NCBI GenBank assembly: GCA_017630115.1
Contig: JAGBVY010000104.1
Coordinates: forward strand, 1-33,440
Source: Tidjanibacter sp.
Lineage (GTDB): Bacteria > Bacteroidota > Bacteroidia > Bacteroidales > Rikenellaceae
Direction of reading: 5' to 3'
DNA: 33,440 bases
The notes beneath the pieces are model-generated. The model was not told where the DNA came from. It searched no databases and was given only the letters and a program-made list of their open reading frames with translations. Of the stretch, positions 22,038 to 29,009 are shown piece after piece; positions within the stretch are counted from its first letter, which is position 1; the number at the start of each line of letters is the position of its first letter. A program made the translations under genes and the position numbers.

Positions 22038-23333
22038 ATGAACTACACACAGACAACCCAATTCTTATTCAACTCCTTTCCCTCCTACCAACACGTTGGC
22101 CCGGGTGCCTACAAGGAGGGACTGCAAAACATAACCGAGATGTGTCGCCGTCTGGACAACCCCCAGCGCAACTACTTCACCATCCACGTTGCCGGCACCA
22201 ATGGTAAGGGGTCGGTGTCGCACATCCTCGCCTCGATTTTGCAGCAGGCGGGCTACTGTGTGGGTCTTTTTACTTCGCCCCACTTGGTTGATTTTCGTGA
22301 GCGTATCAGGGTCAATGGCAAGTCCATAAGCGAGAGGGATGTTGTTGCCTTTGTGCGTAAGCACCGTGAGGAGATGGTGTCGCTTGGGCTCTCATTCTTC
22401 GAGATGACCACAGCTATGGCTTTCGACTACTTCTCCGAGCAAGATGTTGAGGTGGCGGTGATTGAGACAGGGCTCGGTGGTAGGCTCGATTCGACTAATA
22501 TCATCACCCCCATACTCTCGGTCATCACCAACATCGGACTCGAACATACAGCAATGCTTGGCTCTACCCTGCGAGAGATTGCCTTCGAGAAGGCTGGTAT
22601 CATCAAGCGCGATGTGCCTGTTGTGGTGGGTGAGAGTCAGGAGGAGAGTGATGAGGTCTTTGATGGCGTGGCTGCCGAGCGAGGTGCCCACCTCGTCTAT
22701 GCCGATAGGGAGTGGGAGGTGGTCGATACGGAGCCCTCAGCCCAGAGTGTGCGCTACCACATCCAGCGTCCTCGTGACGGCCGCACCCAGATACTCGATT
22801 TGGACCTTATGGGTAGCTATCAGCGCAAAAATATCCTCACAGTTCGCACCGCGGTGAGCCTACTGCGCCACCGTACACCTCTGAATATCTCCACCCGCGC
22901 TTTGGTGGAGGGTGTGCGCTCGGTGGTGGAGAGCACGGGTCTTATGGGTCGTTGGCAGAGGTTGGGTCAGTCGCCTGCGGTCTATTGCGATACGGGTCAT
23001 AACGCCCACGGACTCAGGGAGGTGGTGGCTCAGATTGAGGCTCAGAAGTACAACAGGCTTTTTATGGTTGTGGGTATGGTCAACGACAAAGATTTCGATG
23101 CGGTCATCCCTCTTATGCCCCACCAGGCATACTATATATTTACAGCACCCTCGGTGGCACGCGCCTTGCCTGCATCACAGTTGGCCGAGAAATTTGTAAG
23201 CGAGGGCTACGAGGGCGAGGTGGTCGAGGGAGTGCACGAGGCCTACCGCCGAGCAATTGAACTTGCCGGCCCAGAGGACTTTATCTTTGTTGGAGGCAGC
23301 AGCTTTGTAGTGGCTGACCTACTAAGCGAGTAG
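22038..23333 (+). CDS. folC: Bifunctional folylpolyglutamate/dihydrofolate synthase
   Basis: FolC joins glutamate to dihydropteroate and extends folate polyglutamates in the cytoplasm. The 431-residue protein shows the Mur-ligase-like plan: GTNGKGSVSHILASIL (P-loop, residues 53-60), TSPHLVDFRERI near 81, ETGLGGRLDSTNI near 141, ITNIGLEHTAMLG near 160, and the C-terminal CDTGHNAHG motif that starts the second domain. The gene lies 52 bp after lnt on plus. It is followed by a palindromic terminator (23349-23385) shared with the convergent glycosyltransferase gene. Confidence 0.96.
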   Translation: MNYTQTTQFLFNSFPSYQHVGPGAYKEGLQNITEMCRRLDNPQRNYFTIHVAGTNGKGSVSHILASILQQAGYCVGLFTSPHLVDFRERIRVNGKSISERDVVAFVRKHREEMVSLGLSFFEMTTAMAFDYFSEQDVEVAVIETGLGGRLDSTNIITPILSVITNIGLEHTAMLGSTLREIAFEKAGIIKRDVPVVVGESQEESDEVFDGVAAERGAHLVYADREWEVVDTEPSAQSVRYHIQRPRDGRTQILDLDLMGSYQRKNILTVRTAVSLLRHRTPLNISTRALVEGVRSVVESTGLMGRWQRLGQSPAVYCDTGHNAHGLREVVAQIEAQKYNRLFMVVGMVNDKDFDAVIPLMPHQAYYIFTAPSVARALPASQLAEKFVSEGYEGEVVEGVHEAYRRAIELAGPEDFIFVGGSSFVVADLLSE

Positions 23334-23348
23334 TTAGAATTGAAAATT

Positions 23349-23385
23349 AAAAGCGCGGGTATTAAATTTAATGCCCGCGCTTTTT
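23349..23385. terminator. Bidirectional palindromic terminator
   Basis: AAAAGCGCGGGTATTAAA (23349-23366) pairs with TTTAATGCCCGCGCTTTT (23367-23384) with one T-G pair, flanked by A and T runs on both sides. It separates folC (plus) from the convergent glycosyltransferase gene (minus). Confidence 0.8.
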
Positions 23386-23442
23386 GGTCTAACGTCTAAC
23401 GTCTAACGTCAAACGACCTAAGTCAAAATAATTTCAATTTGA
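23386..23442. repeat. Dispersed GTCTAAC-type repeat, copy 2
   Basis: From 23388 the sequence reads in heptamers: GTCTAAC three times, GTCAAAC, GACCTAA, GTCAAAA, TAATTTC, AATTTGA. It matches copy 1 (11534-11580) almost base for base and lies between two hairpins, 23349-23385 and 23447-23466. Confidence 0.8.
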
Positions 23443-23446
23443 AATC

Positions 23447-23466
23447 GGGTATTAAAAAAGATACCC
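23447..23466. terminator. Second, shorter hairpin with GGGTAT core
   Basis: GGGTAT (23447-23452) pairs with ATACCC (23461-23466) around the loop TAAAAAAG. It has the same core as the terminators at 11489 and 30087 and may help stop the minus-strand transcript that ends at 23517. Confidence 0.5.
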
Positions 23467-23516
23467 TCGCTATTGATTGTTGGGGTGTGTTGTTGGGTTG
23501 CACTAAGATATGCTTC

Positions 23517-24227
23517 CTACGAGAAGCGACGGAAGCGCAATCCCAACACACCCCAAAATGCCTCTCCAAATATGGAGCCGCTCATTTTCGATGTGCCTAA
23601 GGTGCGGTCGCGGAAGATTATGGAGACCTCCTTGATGTTGAAACCCAACTTCCAAGCCGTATATTTCATCTCAATCTGGAATCCGTAGCCCTTCATACGC
23701 ACACGACTGAGGTCGATGGTACGCAACACCTCGGCACGGTAGGCTACAAAACCGGCCGTGGCGTCCCTCACCGGCATACGGGTGATGCAACCCACATAGC
23801 GCGAGGCGCAGAACGACAAGAGCAGACGGCGCATCGGCCAATTGACCACATTGACTCCGCTCACATAGCGTGAGCCGATGGCTACATCGGCCCCCTGCTC
23901 CAACTCGGCTGTAAGTCGCACGAGGTCGTCGGGGTCGTGGGAGAAGTCGCAATCCATCTCATATACAGCCTCGTAGCCCCTATCCAAGGCCCAGCGGAAG
24001 CCTGCAATATAGGCTGTGCCGAGGCCTAGTTTACCCTCGCGTTCGAGCAGAAATAGGCGCTCGGGGTGGGCCTCAATGAGCCTCTTGACTATTGTCGCAG
24101 TGCCATCGGGTGAGCCGTCATCGACAATCAGTATGGAGTAGTCACCGACGAGCGAGAGAACCTTCTCGACCATAGCTTCGATGTTCTCACGTTCGTTGTA
24201 GGTTGGTATGATTATCAGTTTACGCAT
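23517..24227 (-). CDS. Polyprenol-phosphate sugar synthase-like glycosyltransferase (GT2)
   Basis: This 236-residue protein, starting at MRKLIIIPTYNERENI, is a family 2 glycosyltransferase close to dolichol/polyprenol-phosphate mannose synthases, which load a sugar from a nucleotide donor onto a lipid phosphate at the membrane. Visible are IIPTYNERENI at the start, VDDGSPDGTATIV near 37-49, EMDCDFSHDPDDL near 90-100 (the DxD metal site), GSRYV and the C-terminal GYGFQIEMKY. An upstream extension to 24251 is possible but overlaps the divergent promoter region. The C-terminus is short (ends RFRRFS) and lacks the extra membrane helices of GtrB-type enzymes. A role in lipid-linked sugar supply for glycans is likely. 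Confidence 0.88.
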   Translation of the reverse strand: MRKLIIIPTYNERENIEAMVEKVLSLVGDYSILIVDDGSPDGTATIVKRLIEAHPERLFLLEREGKLGLGTAYIAGFRWALDRGYEAVYEMDCDFSHDPDDLVRLTAELEQGADVAIGSRYVSGVNVVNWPMRRLLLSFCASRYVGCITRMPVRDATAGFVAYRAEVLRTIDLSRVRMKGYGFQIEMKYTAWKLGFNIKEVSIIFRDRTLGTSKMSGSIFGEAFWGVLGLRFRRFS

Positions 24228-24258
24228 TTGTTTCGGTAGGATTTTGCACAAAAATAGT

Positions 24259-24266
24259 TATTTTTG
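24259..24266 (+). promoter_or_regulatory. -7 box of the flavoprotein gene
   Basis: TATTTTTG is a perfect TAnnTTTG. It lies 20 bp ahead of the GTG chosen as start (24286). It falls inside a longer open frame that begins at 24208, which is why the later start is preferred. Confidence 0.5.
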
Positions 24267-24285
24267 CCGAAAAGAATCACACATC

Positions 24286-25839
24286 GTGCCCAAAACACTA
24301 AATTTAACTCTTTCGCCCAAGCAAGCTGCCTCCACCGAAGGGTGGCTTTCGATTGCGGTCCGCACTCTCGGCATACGCCGCGAGCAGGTGGCTCTGGCCC
24401 GAGTGGTAAGGCGCTCGGTGGATGCCCGCCACCAAACTCCCAAAGTGTTGCTTACGGTAGAGATTTTTGTCGATGGCGACACTCTGCCCGAGGAGATTCA
24501 TTTCGACTACCCCGATGTAAACGGCAAGACGGAGGTAATTATTGTTGGCTCCGGCCCGGCAGGATTGTTTTGTGCCCTGAGGCTCATTGAGCTCGGCCTG
24601 AGGCCCATACTGCTCGAAAGGGGTCGCAAGGTGGACGATAGGCGCAGAGATATTGCCCAGATTCATCGTGGTGCAGGTGTCGATAGCGAGTCGAACTATG
24701 CCTTTGGTGAGGGTGGCGCAGGTACATTCTCCGACGGCAAGCTCTTCACTCGTTCCAAAAAGCGTGGCGACTACAACCGTGCACTCCAAACCCTCGTTTT
24801 CCACGGCGCTTCGCCTGAGATTCTCTACGAGGCCCACCCCCATATTGGTACCGACTGCCTGCCGAAAATTATTGAGCAGGTGCGCCAGACCATACTTCGT
24901 GCGGGGGGTCAGATATACTTCGACTCAAAGGTGACCGACATTGAGATTCGCAACCAGAGGGCTGTGGGTGTGTGGCTTGGCGATAGGCTTGTAGAGGGAG
25001 CCGCTGTGGTGCTCGCTACGGGTCACTCGGCCGACGACATCTACGAGATGCTCCACGCCAAGGGTGTGCTTTTGGAGGCTAAGTCGTGGGCTATGGGTGT
25101 GAGGGTAGAGCACCCTCAGTCGCTCATCGACCGCATACAGTACCATTCGGAGGATATGAGGGAGTGGCTGCCCGCAGCATCCTATACCCTCACTTCGCAG
25201 GTGGCCGGCAGGGGAGTCTATTCGTTCTGTATGTGTCCAGGCGGAGTGATTGTTCCGGCAATGACCGACTACCGCGAATGTGTTGTAAATGGTATGAGTG
25301 CTTCGGCACGCTCTTCGCGTTGGGCCAATGCAGGCATTGTTACGGAGGTTAGGCCCGAGGATTTCCCCCACCTCCACGAGGAGTGGGGTGTGTTGGCGGG
25401 TTTGAAATACCGTCAGCAACTCGAACGTCACGCCGCCGAGATTGTTGGTGGCGAAGGTACAGCCCCCGCACAGCGTCTGGCCGACTTTGTGGCCGGCAGG
25501 GTGTCGATAGACCTCCCACGCACGAGCTATCTGCCTCGGGCTGTGGCGCGACGTGGCGAGGAGTGGTTGCCCGACTATATGGCTCACGCACTCCGAGGCG
25601 GTTTTAGTCAATGGGGCGCTCGTATGAGGGGCTTTGTGACCAATCAGGCTCAAATCATAGGTCTTGAATCGCGCACCTCTACCCCTGTTCGTATTCCTCG
25701 CGATAAGGATACTTTTGAACACCCCACCGTAAGCCACCTCTACCCAACGGGCGAGGGAGCTGGCTATGCAGGAGGTATCATCTCGGCAGCCTTGGATGGC
25801 ACTCGTGTGGCTGAAATGGTAGCCGCAAAGATTAAGTAG
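24286..25839 (+). CDS. FAD-dependent dehydrogenase, COG2509 family
   Basis: The 517-residue protein (GTG start) begins PKTLNLTLSPKQAAS and holds an N-terminal domain with a strand-rich stretch, then the Rossmann FAD motif VIIVGSGPAGLFCALRL near 105, followed by LLERGRKVDDRRRDI. SNYAFGEGGAGTFSDGKLFTR near 160-180, VVLATGHSADDIYEML near 265 and the C-terminal GEGAGYAGGI are the hallmarks of the COG2509 group of large flavoproteins of unknown substrate. An open frame upstream to 24208 exists, but it crosses the promoter box at 24259-24266, so translation from GTG at 24286 is preferred. It diverges from the glycosyltransferase gene and is followed after 70 bp by another glycosyltransferase. Confidence 0.85.
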   Translation: MPKTLNLTLSPKQAASTEGWLSIAVRTLGIRREQVALARVVRRSVDARHQTPKVLLTVEIFVDGDTLPEEIHFDYPDVNGKTEVIIVGSGPAGLFCALRLIELGLRPILLERGRKVDDRRRDIAQIHRGAGVDSESNYAFGEGGAGTFSDGKLFTRSKKRGDYNRALQTLVFHGASPEILYEAHPHIGTDCLPKIIEQVRQTILRAGGQIYFDSKVTDIEIRNQRAVGVWLGDRLVEGAAVVLATGHSADDIYEMLHAKGVLLEAKSWAMGVRVEHPQSLIDRIQYHSEDMREWLPAASYTLTSQVAGRGVYSFCMCPGGVIVPAMTDYRECVVNGMSASARSSRWANAGIVTEVRPEDFPHLHEEWGVLAGLKYRQQLERHAAEIVGGEGTAPAQRLADFVAGRVSIDLPRTSYLPRAVARRGEEWLPDYMAHALRGGFSQWGARMRGFVTNQAQIIGLESRTSTPVRIPRDKDTFEHPTVSHLYPTGEGAGYAGGIISAALDGTRVAEMVAAKIK

Positions 25840-25862
25840 GGGATAAGTTCGGTTATTTTTCG

Positions 25863-25870
25863 TATATTTG
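25863..25870 (+). promoter_or_regulatory. -7 box upstream of the glycosyltransferase
   Basis: TATATTTG is a perfect TAnnTTTG, 40 bp ahead of the ATG at 25910. No -33 TTTG is seen at the usual spacing. Confidence 0.5.
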
Positions 25871-25909
25871 TAGTAGCATTAACCACAACCACATTATTTT
25901 TTAGCCACA

Positions 25910-26743
25910 ATGAAACGAATCTGTGCCCTCACAATGGTACGCAACGACGAATTCTACCTACGCAAGTGGGTGGAGTACTATGGTCGTGAACTGGGGCGCG
26001 AAAATCTATATGTCTATTTCGATGGCACCGACCAGAGTGTACCCTCGTGGTGTGAGGGTGTGAATGTGACTGTGTGCGAGAAGGTGGTGGGCAAGGTAGC
26101 CCGAGCCGACAAAGGACGCATAGAGTTTCTCTCGGGCGTGGCGGCAGGGCTGTTTGAGAAGTACGACCTTGTAATTGGCACCGATGCCGACGAGATATTG
26201 GTTGTTGACCCTGCTCTGGGAGTGTCGCTGAGAGAGTTCCTCAGCAGACAACCTATAAGTAGCTCGCTCTCTGGATTGGGTGTGGATGTGGGACAAAACA
26301 CCCGATTGGAAGGGCCAATCAGAGAGGATGCCCCCTTCCTTTCACAACGTCACTATGGTCGCCTTTCGAGCCGCTACACCAAAGCCAATGTGCTTGCCCG
26401 TCCGCTCCGTTGGGGGTCGGGCTTCCACCGTGTTAAGGGTCACAATTTCCACATTACCAAAGGGTTGTATTTGTTCCATTTTGGCTACTTCGACTTGGGT
26501 CGCATCGAGGCCCGCTTTGCCGACCCTTCGCGTAGGGCCGATGGGTGGACCAAACATCTGGCCAAACGTTCTAAGACCATACGCCTCTGTTCGTCGCGCA
26601 AGGCCCACAAGTGGGAGTGTAGCGTGAGGCTGGCCCGTTGGGTGCAGACCCTCTTCCGTCCCCCTTATGCTCTGAACAAACCCTCTATGTTGGAGCAGGT
26701 GGTTATTGTAGAGATTCCCGAAAGATTCCACAACATTGTTTAG
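25910..26743 (+). CDS. Glycosyltransferase, Glyco_tranf_2_4-like
   Basis: The 277-residue protein opens with ICALTMVRNDEFYLRKWVEYY, the start of a family 2-like transferase in which a nucleotide-sugar-binding fold follows. The metal site is IGTDADEILV near 84-93 (DxD), and later parts hold HYGRLSSRYTK and GSGFHRVKGHNFHI. This pattern matches Glyco_tranf_2_4 (PF13704) proteins that often sit in capsule or surface-glycan regions. The next gene, a Stealth phosphotransferase, starts 7 bp after this stop, so the two probably work on the same glycan. The sugar cannot be deduced. No signal peptide or membrane helix is visible, so it acts on the cytoplasmic face. Confidence 0.8.
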   Translation: MKRICALTMVRNDEFYLRKWVEYYGRELGRENLYVYFDGTDQSVPSWCEGVNVTVCEKVVGKVARADKGRIEFLSGVAAGLFEKYDLVIGTDADEILVVDPALGVSLREFLSRQPISSSLSGLGVDVGQNTRLEGPIREDAPFLSQRHYGRLSSRYTKANVLARPLRWGSGFHRVKGHNFHITKGLYLFHFGYFDLGRIEARFADPSRRADGWTKHLAKRSKTIRLCSSRKAHKWECSVRLARWVQTLFRPPYALNKPSMLEQVVIVEIPERFHNIV

Positions 26744-26750
26744 ATAGGCT

Positions 26751-27731
26751 ATGCATACCCAAGAAGTTGTAGATGTAGTATTCACTTGGGTCGATGGAGC
26801 CGACCCCGCCCACCGCGCCAAACGTATGGCTCGCGGAGGTGGCGGAGGTGTGACCTTAAAGGAGGATGTGGGAGGCGAGTGTCGCTACTCCTCCACGGGT
26901 GAACTATTCTATGCTGTGGGGTCAATACTACGCTTTGCTCCTTGGGTGAGGAAGATACACATTGTCACCGACAATCAAGACCCCCATATCGACCAGTGGG
27001 CAAGACGCCACTTCCCCAATAGTACCACCGAGATTGCTATTGTGGACCACAAGGAGATTTTCAGAGGCTACGAGCAATACCTTCCCACCTTCAACTCTAT
27101 AAGTATTGAGTCGATGCTTTGGCGCATACCCGATTTGGCCGAGTGCCACCTCTACTTCAACGACGATATGTTTCTCACGCGCGAGGTTGAGCCTTCGCTG
27201 TGGTTTCAGGGCGAGAAGACCTATATCTATGCCAAACGTTTCAGCACCCTTGCCGGTAGGCTCTTGCGCTGGCTCAAACCCAAGCGCGGAGGCCACAAGC
27301 CATTTGGTTATAAGGATGCTATGGTCAATGCCGCCCGACTGCTTGGCTCGGGTCACTTTTGGCTCTTCCCCCACGCACCCCAACCCCTGCGTCGCAGTTG
27401 GTATGAGCGGTTTTTCGCCACCCACGCCGAGGTGTTGGAGCAGAATATACGCCATCCTTTCCGCGACCATAGCCAGTGGAGCTACGTTTCGCTCTTTATG
27501 ATTGAGGGTCAGAAGGAGGGTGTGGTGCAGGTGCGCCCAAGCGATGGTATGGCACTCTTCTTGAAACCTTCGGCTCGCAAGAAGAGCGGATATATGGAAC
27601 GCAAACTCTCCGAGGCCTACCACAACCCCTGCCTGCGCTTCGGCTGCATCAACTCCCTCGGTGAAGCCTCGCCAGAGGAGCAGAGGATGTTTCACGAGTG
27701 GGCCGGCAGGCTCATAGGAGTGAAAGAGTAG
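26751..27731 (+). CDS. Stealth-family sugar-phosphate transferase
   Basis: Stealth proteins are hexose-1-phosphoryltransferases that build sugar-phosphate polymers of capsules. The 326-residue protein has the conserved regions in order: VDVVFTWVDGADP at residues 8-20 (CR1), RYSSTGELFYAVGSI and APWVRKIHIVTDNQ near 43-75 (CR2 start), YLPTFNSISIESMLWRIPDL, then LYFNDDMFL near 133-141 (the CR2 acidic core), RSWYERFFATHAEVL (CR3 area) and a C-terminal LRFGCINSLGEASPEEQRMF (CR4-like). It lies 7 bp after a glycosyltransferase gene, with no other capsule gene in the window. A C9A9 tract 30 bp after its stop codon is a possible slippage site. Function is inferred from the family. Confidence 0.87.
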   Translation: MHTQEVVDVVFTWVDGADPAHRAKRMARGGGGGVTLKEDVGGECRYSSTGELFYAVGSILRFAPWVRKIHIVTDNQDPHIDQWARRHFPNSTTEIAIVDHKEIFRGYEQYLPTFNSISIESMLWRIPDLAECHLYFNDDMFLTREVEPSLWFQGEKTYIYAKRFSTLAGRLLRWLKPKRGGHKPFGYKDAMVNAARLLGSGHFWLFPHAPQPLRRSWYERFFATHAEVLEQNIRHPFRDHSQWSYVSLFMIEGQKEGVVQVRPSDGMALFLKPSARKKSGYMERKLSEAYHNPCLRFGCINSLGEASPEEQRMFHEWAGRLIGVKE

Positions 27732-27760
27732 GTGGGGCGAAGGTTTCTGACCCCTCGCCA

Positions 27761-27778
27761 CCCCCCCCCAAAAAAAAA
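27761..27778. repeat. C9-A9 homopolymer tract
   Basis: Nine C (27761-27769) are followed by nine A (27770-27778), intergenic, 30 bp after the Stealth stop codon and about 58 bp before rsmG. It is directly joined to the GTCTAAC-type repeat copy 3. Confidence 0.8.
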
Positions 27779-27818
27779 GACTTAGGACATTTAGACTTTC
27801 GACGTTAGACGTTAGACC
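27779..27818. repeat. Dispersed GTCTAAC-type repeat, copy 3 (reverse)
   Basis: Read on the minus strand it gives GGTCTAACGTCTAACGTC, then a variable middle, then CCTAAGTC at the end, matching the order of copies 1 and 2. It begins directly after the A run of the C9-A9 tract. Confidence 0.7.
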
Positions 27819-27835
27819 CCAAAATAAATAGCACA

Positions 27836-28459
27836 ATGCAACCCGAAATTATAGCCAAATACTTCTCTCTCGACTCGGAGCAGCAGAGCAAAATGGATGC
27901 TCTGGGCGAACTGTATGCGGAGTGGAATGCCAAGATAAATGTTGTTTCGCGCAAGGATATAGACGAGCTCTATGTGCGCCACGTTCTCCACTCGCTCTCA
28001 ATAGCTAAGGTGTGCCAGTTTGAGGCGGGGGCAAAGGTGTGCGACATTGGTTGTGGTGGCGGATTCCCCACCATCCCCTTGGCTATTATGTTCCCCGAGG
28101 TGGAGTTTACGGCTGTGGACTCCATTGGTAAGAAGATTAAGGTTGTCAGCGAGGTGGCCACAGCTCTTGGGCTGCGGAATGTCACCCCCGTAAATGCCCG
28201 CATTGAGGCCGTCAAGGGGGAGTTTGACTATGTTGTAAGTCGAGCTGTTACCGATCTGAAAACCCTCAAAGGATGGGCACTGCCCAAACTCCGCGTCGGT
28301 CAGAAGGGGTCGCGACCCAATGGTATGCTTGTTCTGAAAGGTGGCGAATTGGCCGAGGAGATTGCCGACGCGCGCCTCAGGTGCGACATCTACCGTATCA
28401 GCGACTGGTTTGAGGAGGAGTTTTTCCTCACCAAGCAGGTGATATACACAAAGCGTTAG
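27836..28459 (+). CDS. rsmG: 16S rRNA (guanine(527)-N7)-methyltransferase
   Basis: RsmG methylates G527 in the 16S rRNA decoding region using S-adenosylmethionine, in the cytoplasm. The 207-residue length matches the family. Family marks are the N-terminal YAEWNAKINVVSRKDIDELYVRHVLHSL, the SAM-binding DIGCGGGFPTIPLAI (residues about 68-82), FTAVDSIGKKIKV and the DYVVSRAVTDLKTL segment. It is preceded by the repeat copy 3 and the homopolymer tract, and is followed by a strong bidirectional terminator shared with rpmH. Confidence 0.96.
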   Translation: MQPEIIAKYFSLDSEQQSKMDALGELYAEWNAKINVVSRKDIDELYVRHVLHSLSIAKVCQFEAGAKVCDIGCGGGFPTIPLAIMFPEVEFTAVDSIGKKIKVVSEVATALGLRNVTPVNARIEAVKGEFDYVVSRAVTDLKTLKGWALPKLRVGQKGSRPNGMLVLKGGELAEEIADARLRCDIYRISDWFEEEFFLTKQVIYTKR

Positions 28460-28513
28460 GCTGCGCCTCTTGCACCCTGCCAACCATTTTGCCCCGAGGT
28501 AAGGGCACAACAA

Positions 28514-28543
28514 AAAAACCACATCGCGTCCGATGTGGTTTTT
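28514..28543. terminator. Bidirectional terminator between rsmG and rpmH
   Basis: AAAAACCACATCG (28514-28526) pairs with CGATGTGGTTTTT (28531-28543) around the loop CGTC, with A and T tracts on the outer sides. It fits both rsmG (plus) and rpmH (minus). A smaller hairpin GGTGAC/GTCACC is at 28562-28576. Confidence 0.85.
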
Positions 28544-28610
28544 GTTTGTGCCATTCGAGCGGGTGACCTTGTCACCATCGTGGCATCGAATCAACTCTTA
28601 GTCCTCTCGA

Positions 28611-28766
28611 CTATTTGTTGCGAAGCTCGTCCGAAACGGTGAGTTTCTTACGACCTTTGGCGCGGCGAGCAGCCAACACCTTGCGACCGTTGACAGTAGC
28701 CATACGAGCGCGGAAGCCGTGTTTGTTGATTCTTTTCCTCTTTGAAGGTTGATAAGTCCTTTTCAT
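28611..28766 (-). CDS. rpmH: 50S ribosomal protein L34
   Basis: This small minus-strand frame translates to 51 residues. It begins MKRTYQPSKRKRINKHG and continues FRARMATVNGRKVLAARRAKGRKKL, the highly conserved L34 sequence, a ribosomal large-subunit protein that contacts 23S rRNA. The C-terminal TVSDELRNK extends a few residues beyond the usual end, as is common in Bacteroidota. It is monocistronic here, separated from rnpA-yidD (over 16 kb away), whereas in many bacteria rpmH and rnpA are adjacent. Its promoter is within the A/T-rich repeat-like DNA to the right. Confidence 0.97.
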   Translation of the reverse strand: MKRTYQPSKRKRINKHGFRARMATVNGRKVLAARRAKGRKKLTVSDELRNK

Positions 28767-28811
28767 AGCGCTATTTATATTTGTTTATCAGTTTTCGTGA
28801 TTTTCGGACTG

Positions 28812-28841
28812 CAAAGGTAATCAATAAATTCAAAATTCAAA
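28812..28841 (-). promoter_or_regulatory. Promoter of rpmH
   Basis: On the minus strand a perfect TACCTTTG (-7) lies at 28812-28819 and a TTTG (-33) at 28838-28841, with an 18-bp spacer. The -33 copy falls inside the 7-nt-pitch AATTCAA array, so the repeat seems to provide part of the promoter. Confidence 0.6.
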
Positions 28842-28860
28842 ACTCAAACTCCAAAATTGC
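28820..28860. repeat. 7-nt-pitch AATTCAA array
   Basis: Heptamers ATCAATA, AATTCAA, AATTCAA, AACTCAA, ACTCCAA and AATTGCG follow one another without phase break. The AATTTTG array beside yidD (11659-11686) is the complementary type. Confidence 0.6.
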
Positions 28861-28901
28861 GCTTTTTTATAGCAATTTATACAAATTTCCGTATTATTAT
28901 A

Positions 28902-28909
28902 TATATTTG
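28902..28909 (+). promoter_or_regulatory. -7 box upstream of the 292-residue secreted protein gene
   Basis: TATATTTG is a perfect TAnnTTTG. The gene starts at 29010, so the leader would be about 94 nt. No clear -33 TTTG is seen. Confidence 0.5.
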
Positions 28910-29009
28910 TAGTGTCGCACTTGGGGGTGGCGGGCGGTGGAGCGCTGTGGCCGAAAACCCATTTGGGCGACGCGCAATTTAAGCACAAACCCACCTCACA
29001 CCAACACCA

